Notes under the pieces: model-generated
Told to the model about the DNA's origin: nothing
Seen by the model: the letters and a program-made list of their open reading frames with translations, nothing else
Databases searched by the model: none
Made by a program: the position numbers and the translations under genes
Source of the DNA: Inia geoffrensis
Taxonomy: Eukaryota > Chordata > Mammalia > Artiodactyla > Iniidae
DNA: 64,000 nucleotides
Assembly (NCBI GenBank): GCA_036417435.1
Contig: CM070913.1
Span: forward strand, 2,780,680-2,844,679
Direction: 5' to 3'
Shown here: in pieces, positions 63,411 to 64,000 of the stretch
How positions within the stretch are numbered: position 1 is the stretch's first letter
Layout of the letters: every line of letters begins with the position of its first letter

Positions 63411-64000
63411 GTACCCAATCCTCTACCCTAATCCCTCCCCATTCCCTAACCCTAACCCTAAGCGAAACCCTGAACGTAACCCTTTTCCGAGGCCTTACCC
63501 TCATCGGTGCCCTTGTCTTAAGCAGTACACCAACACTAACTCGTGCCCTCACACTTACGCTAACCCTTAAGCATTGTCGTACCCTAACCTGTACCGTAAT
63601 CCCTCTCCAATCCCTAACCCTAACCCTAACCCGAATCCTAACCCTGACTCTCACCCGAAGCCTTACCCTCACCCGTGCCCTAATCTTAACCAGGACACCA
63701 AGACTAACTCGTGCCCTCACACGTACGCTAACGATAAACCGCAGCGGTACCCTAACCTGTACCCTAATCCCTCTCCATTCCCTAAACCTAACCCTAACCT
63801 GAAACCTAACCATGACACTCACCCGAAACTTTACCCTCAACCCTGTCCTAATTTTAACCAGTACATCAACACTAACCCATGCCCTCTAACGTACGCTAAC
63901 CCTAAGCCATTGCCGTACCGTAACCTGTACCCTAATCAATCCCCATTCCCTAACCCTAACCCTAACCCTAACCCTTAACGTGACCCTCTTCCGAGGCCTT
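63411..64000 (+). repeat. Array end in window: A, B, C and partial D
   Basis: A 63411, B 63579, C 63747, and D from 63915 cut by the window edge after its CTTCCGAGGCCTT. The variants (GTGCCCTTGTCTTAAGCAG, CTCTCCAATCCC, CAACCCTGTCC) match the copy at about 38722-39300. The array continues to the right of the window. Confidence 0.88.

Larger units (their letters stand above)
1..64000 (+). repeat. Telomere-derived higher-order satellite array (168-bp monomer)
   Basis: The entire window is tandem repeat. The word GTACCCTAA recurs every 168 bp, and each 168-bp monomer splits into 28 hexamers that are variants of TAACCC. Eight monomer types in fixed order (A-B-C-D-E-F-G-H) form a 1344-bp higher-order repeat. 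The C-rich strand is always the + strand. I saw no unique sequence, transposon, poly-A tract or inverted segment. Known parallels are alpha-satellite HORs (171-bp monomers) and telomere-associated or interstitial telomeric satellites. The combination of HOR organisation with a purely telomeric hexamer base is what stands out here. A role in chromosome-end protection or heterochromatin is inference. The array runs off both ends of the window. Confidence 0.97.

Noticed and set aside
1..64000. CRISPR array or other direct-repeat defence locus
   Set aside because: There are no unique spacers between short repeats; repeat and spacer are the same drifting hexamer, the period is 168 bp and no cas-like gene is present.
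1..64000. The chromosome's terminal telomere itself
   Set aside because: Perfect TTAGGG runs are only three to five units long, always at the same place in the monomer; a terminal tract would be long and nearly perfect.
1..64000. Plant- or alga-type TTTAGGG telomere
   Set aside because: The perfect cores are CCCTAA with a three-base spacer. TAAACC occurs only as an isolated drifted hexamer in monomer tails.
1..64000. CENP-B box in the HOR, as in alpha satellite
   Set aside because: I found no sequence resembling the TTCG...A..CGGG core on either strand in the reference monomers.
1..64000. Transposon, LINE or LTR fragments, tRNA or rRNA genes, promoters and terminators within the array
   Set aside because: No stretch departs from the 168-bp hexamer pattern. 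Apparent inverted repeats (CGTACG, CTTAAG) are short and part of each monomer, and T or A runs of terminator type are absent.

Overview
The whole 64 kb is one uninterrupted tandem satellite array made of degenerate telomere repeat. I find no protein gene, RNA gene, transposon, or unique sequence. The + strand carries the C-rich telomere strand (CCCTAA), so the G-rich TTAGGG strand is the minus strand, and I saw no inversion. The repeat has the TTAGGG-type spacing (CCC-TAA), not the plant-type TTTAGGG. This indicates a eukaryote with TTAGGG-class telomeres (vertebrates, many other animals, many fungi and some protists). The clade cannot be decided from this window. The likely setting is a subtelomere or a large interstitial/heterochromatic block. 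C-strand reading 5' to 3' is what is expected at the left end of a chromosome, but this is inference.

The basic unit is a 168-bp monomer that divides exactly into 28 hexamers, nearly all recognisable variants of TAACCC. It has a small core of perfect telomere repeats at hexamers 7-9. Eight diverged monomer types, called A to H here, follow each other in fixed order and form a 1344-bp higher-order repeat (HOR). About 381 monomers are present. HOR copies vary through in-register loss or gain of monomers: 8-mers (1344 bp), 7-mers (1176), 6-mers (1008), 5-mers (840), 4-mers (672) and 3-mers (504). Nearly all shortened copies contain a chimeric monomer that is still 168 bp long, as unequal crossover between related monomers would produce.

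Layout: 1-2001, start of array with one 3-mer and one 8-mer; 2002-13400, 8-mer and 6-mer copies that from 5361 alternate regularly as a 14-monomer (2352-bp) super-repeat; 13401-17935, 7-mers with E/F chimeras; 17936-28492, mostly 8-mers with a tandem duplication of about 2.5 kb; 28493-30172, compact 3- and 4-mers; 30173-35529, regular 8-mers; 35530-37545, a 12-monomer transition block where sequence variants change; 37546-61394, a second variant domain built by nested duplications at offsets of 5712, 13604 and 7725 bp; 61395-64000, a partial return to the variants of the left side. Both window ends lie inside the array.

Every open reading frame is explained by the hexamer. 168 is divisible by 3, and CCCTAA repeats leave the Pro-Asn, Leu-Thr and (minus strand) Val-Arg frames free of stops. 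I therefore annotate no coding sequence. Monomer types, block boundaries and duplications were read by eye from diagnostic words and spacing. Boundaries of duplications are good to about one monomer at best.
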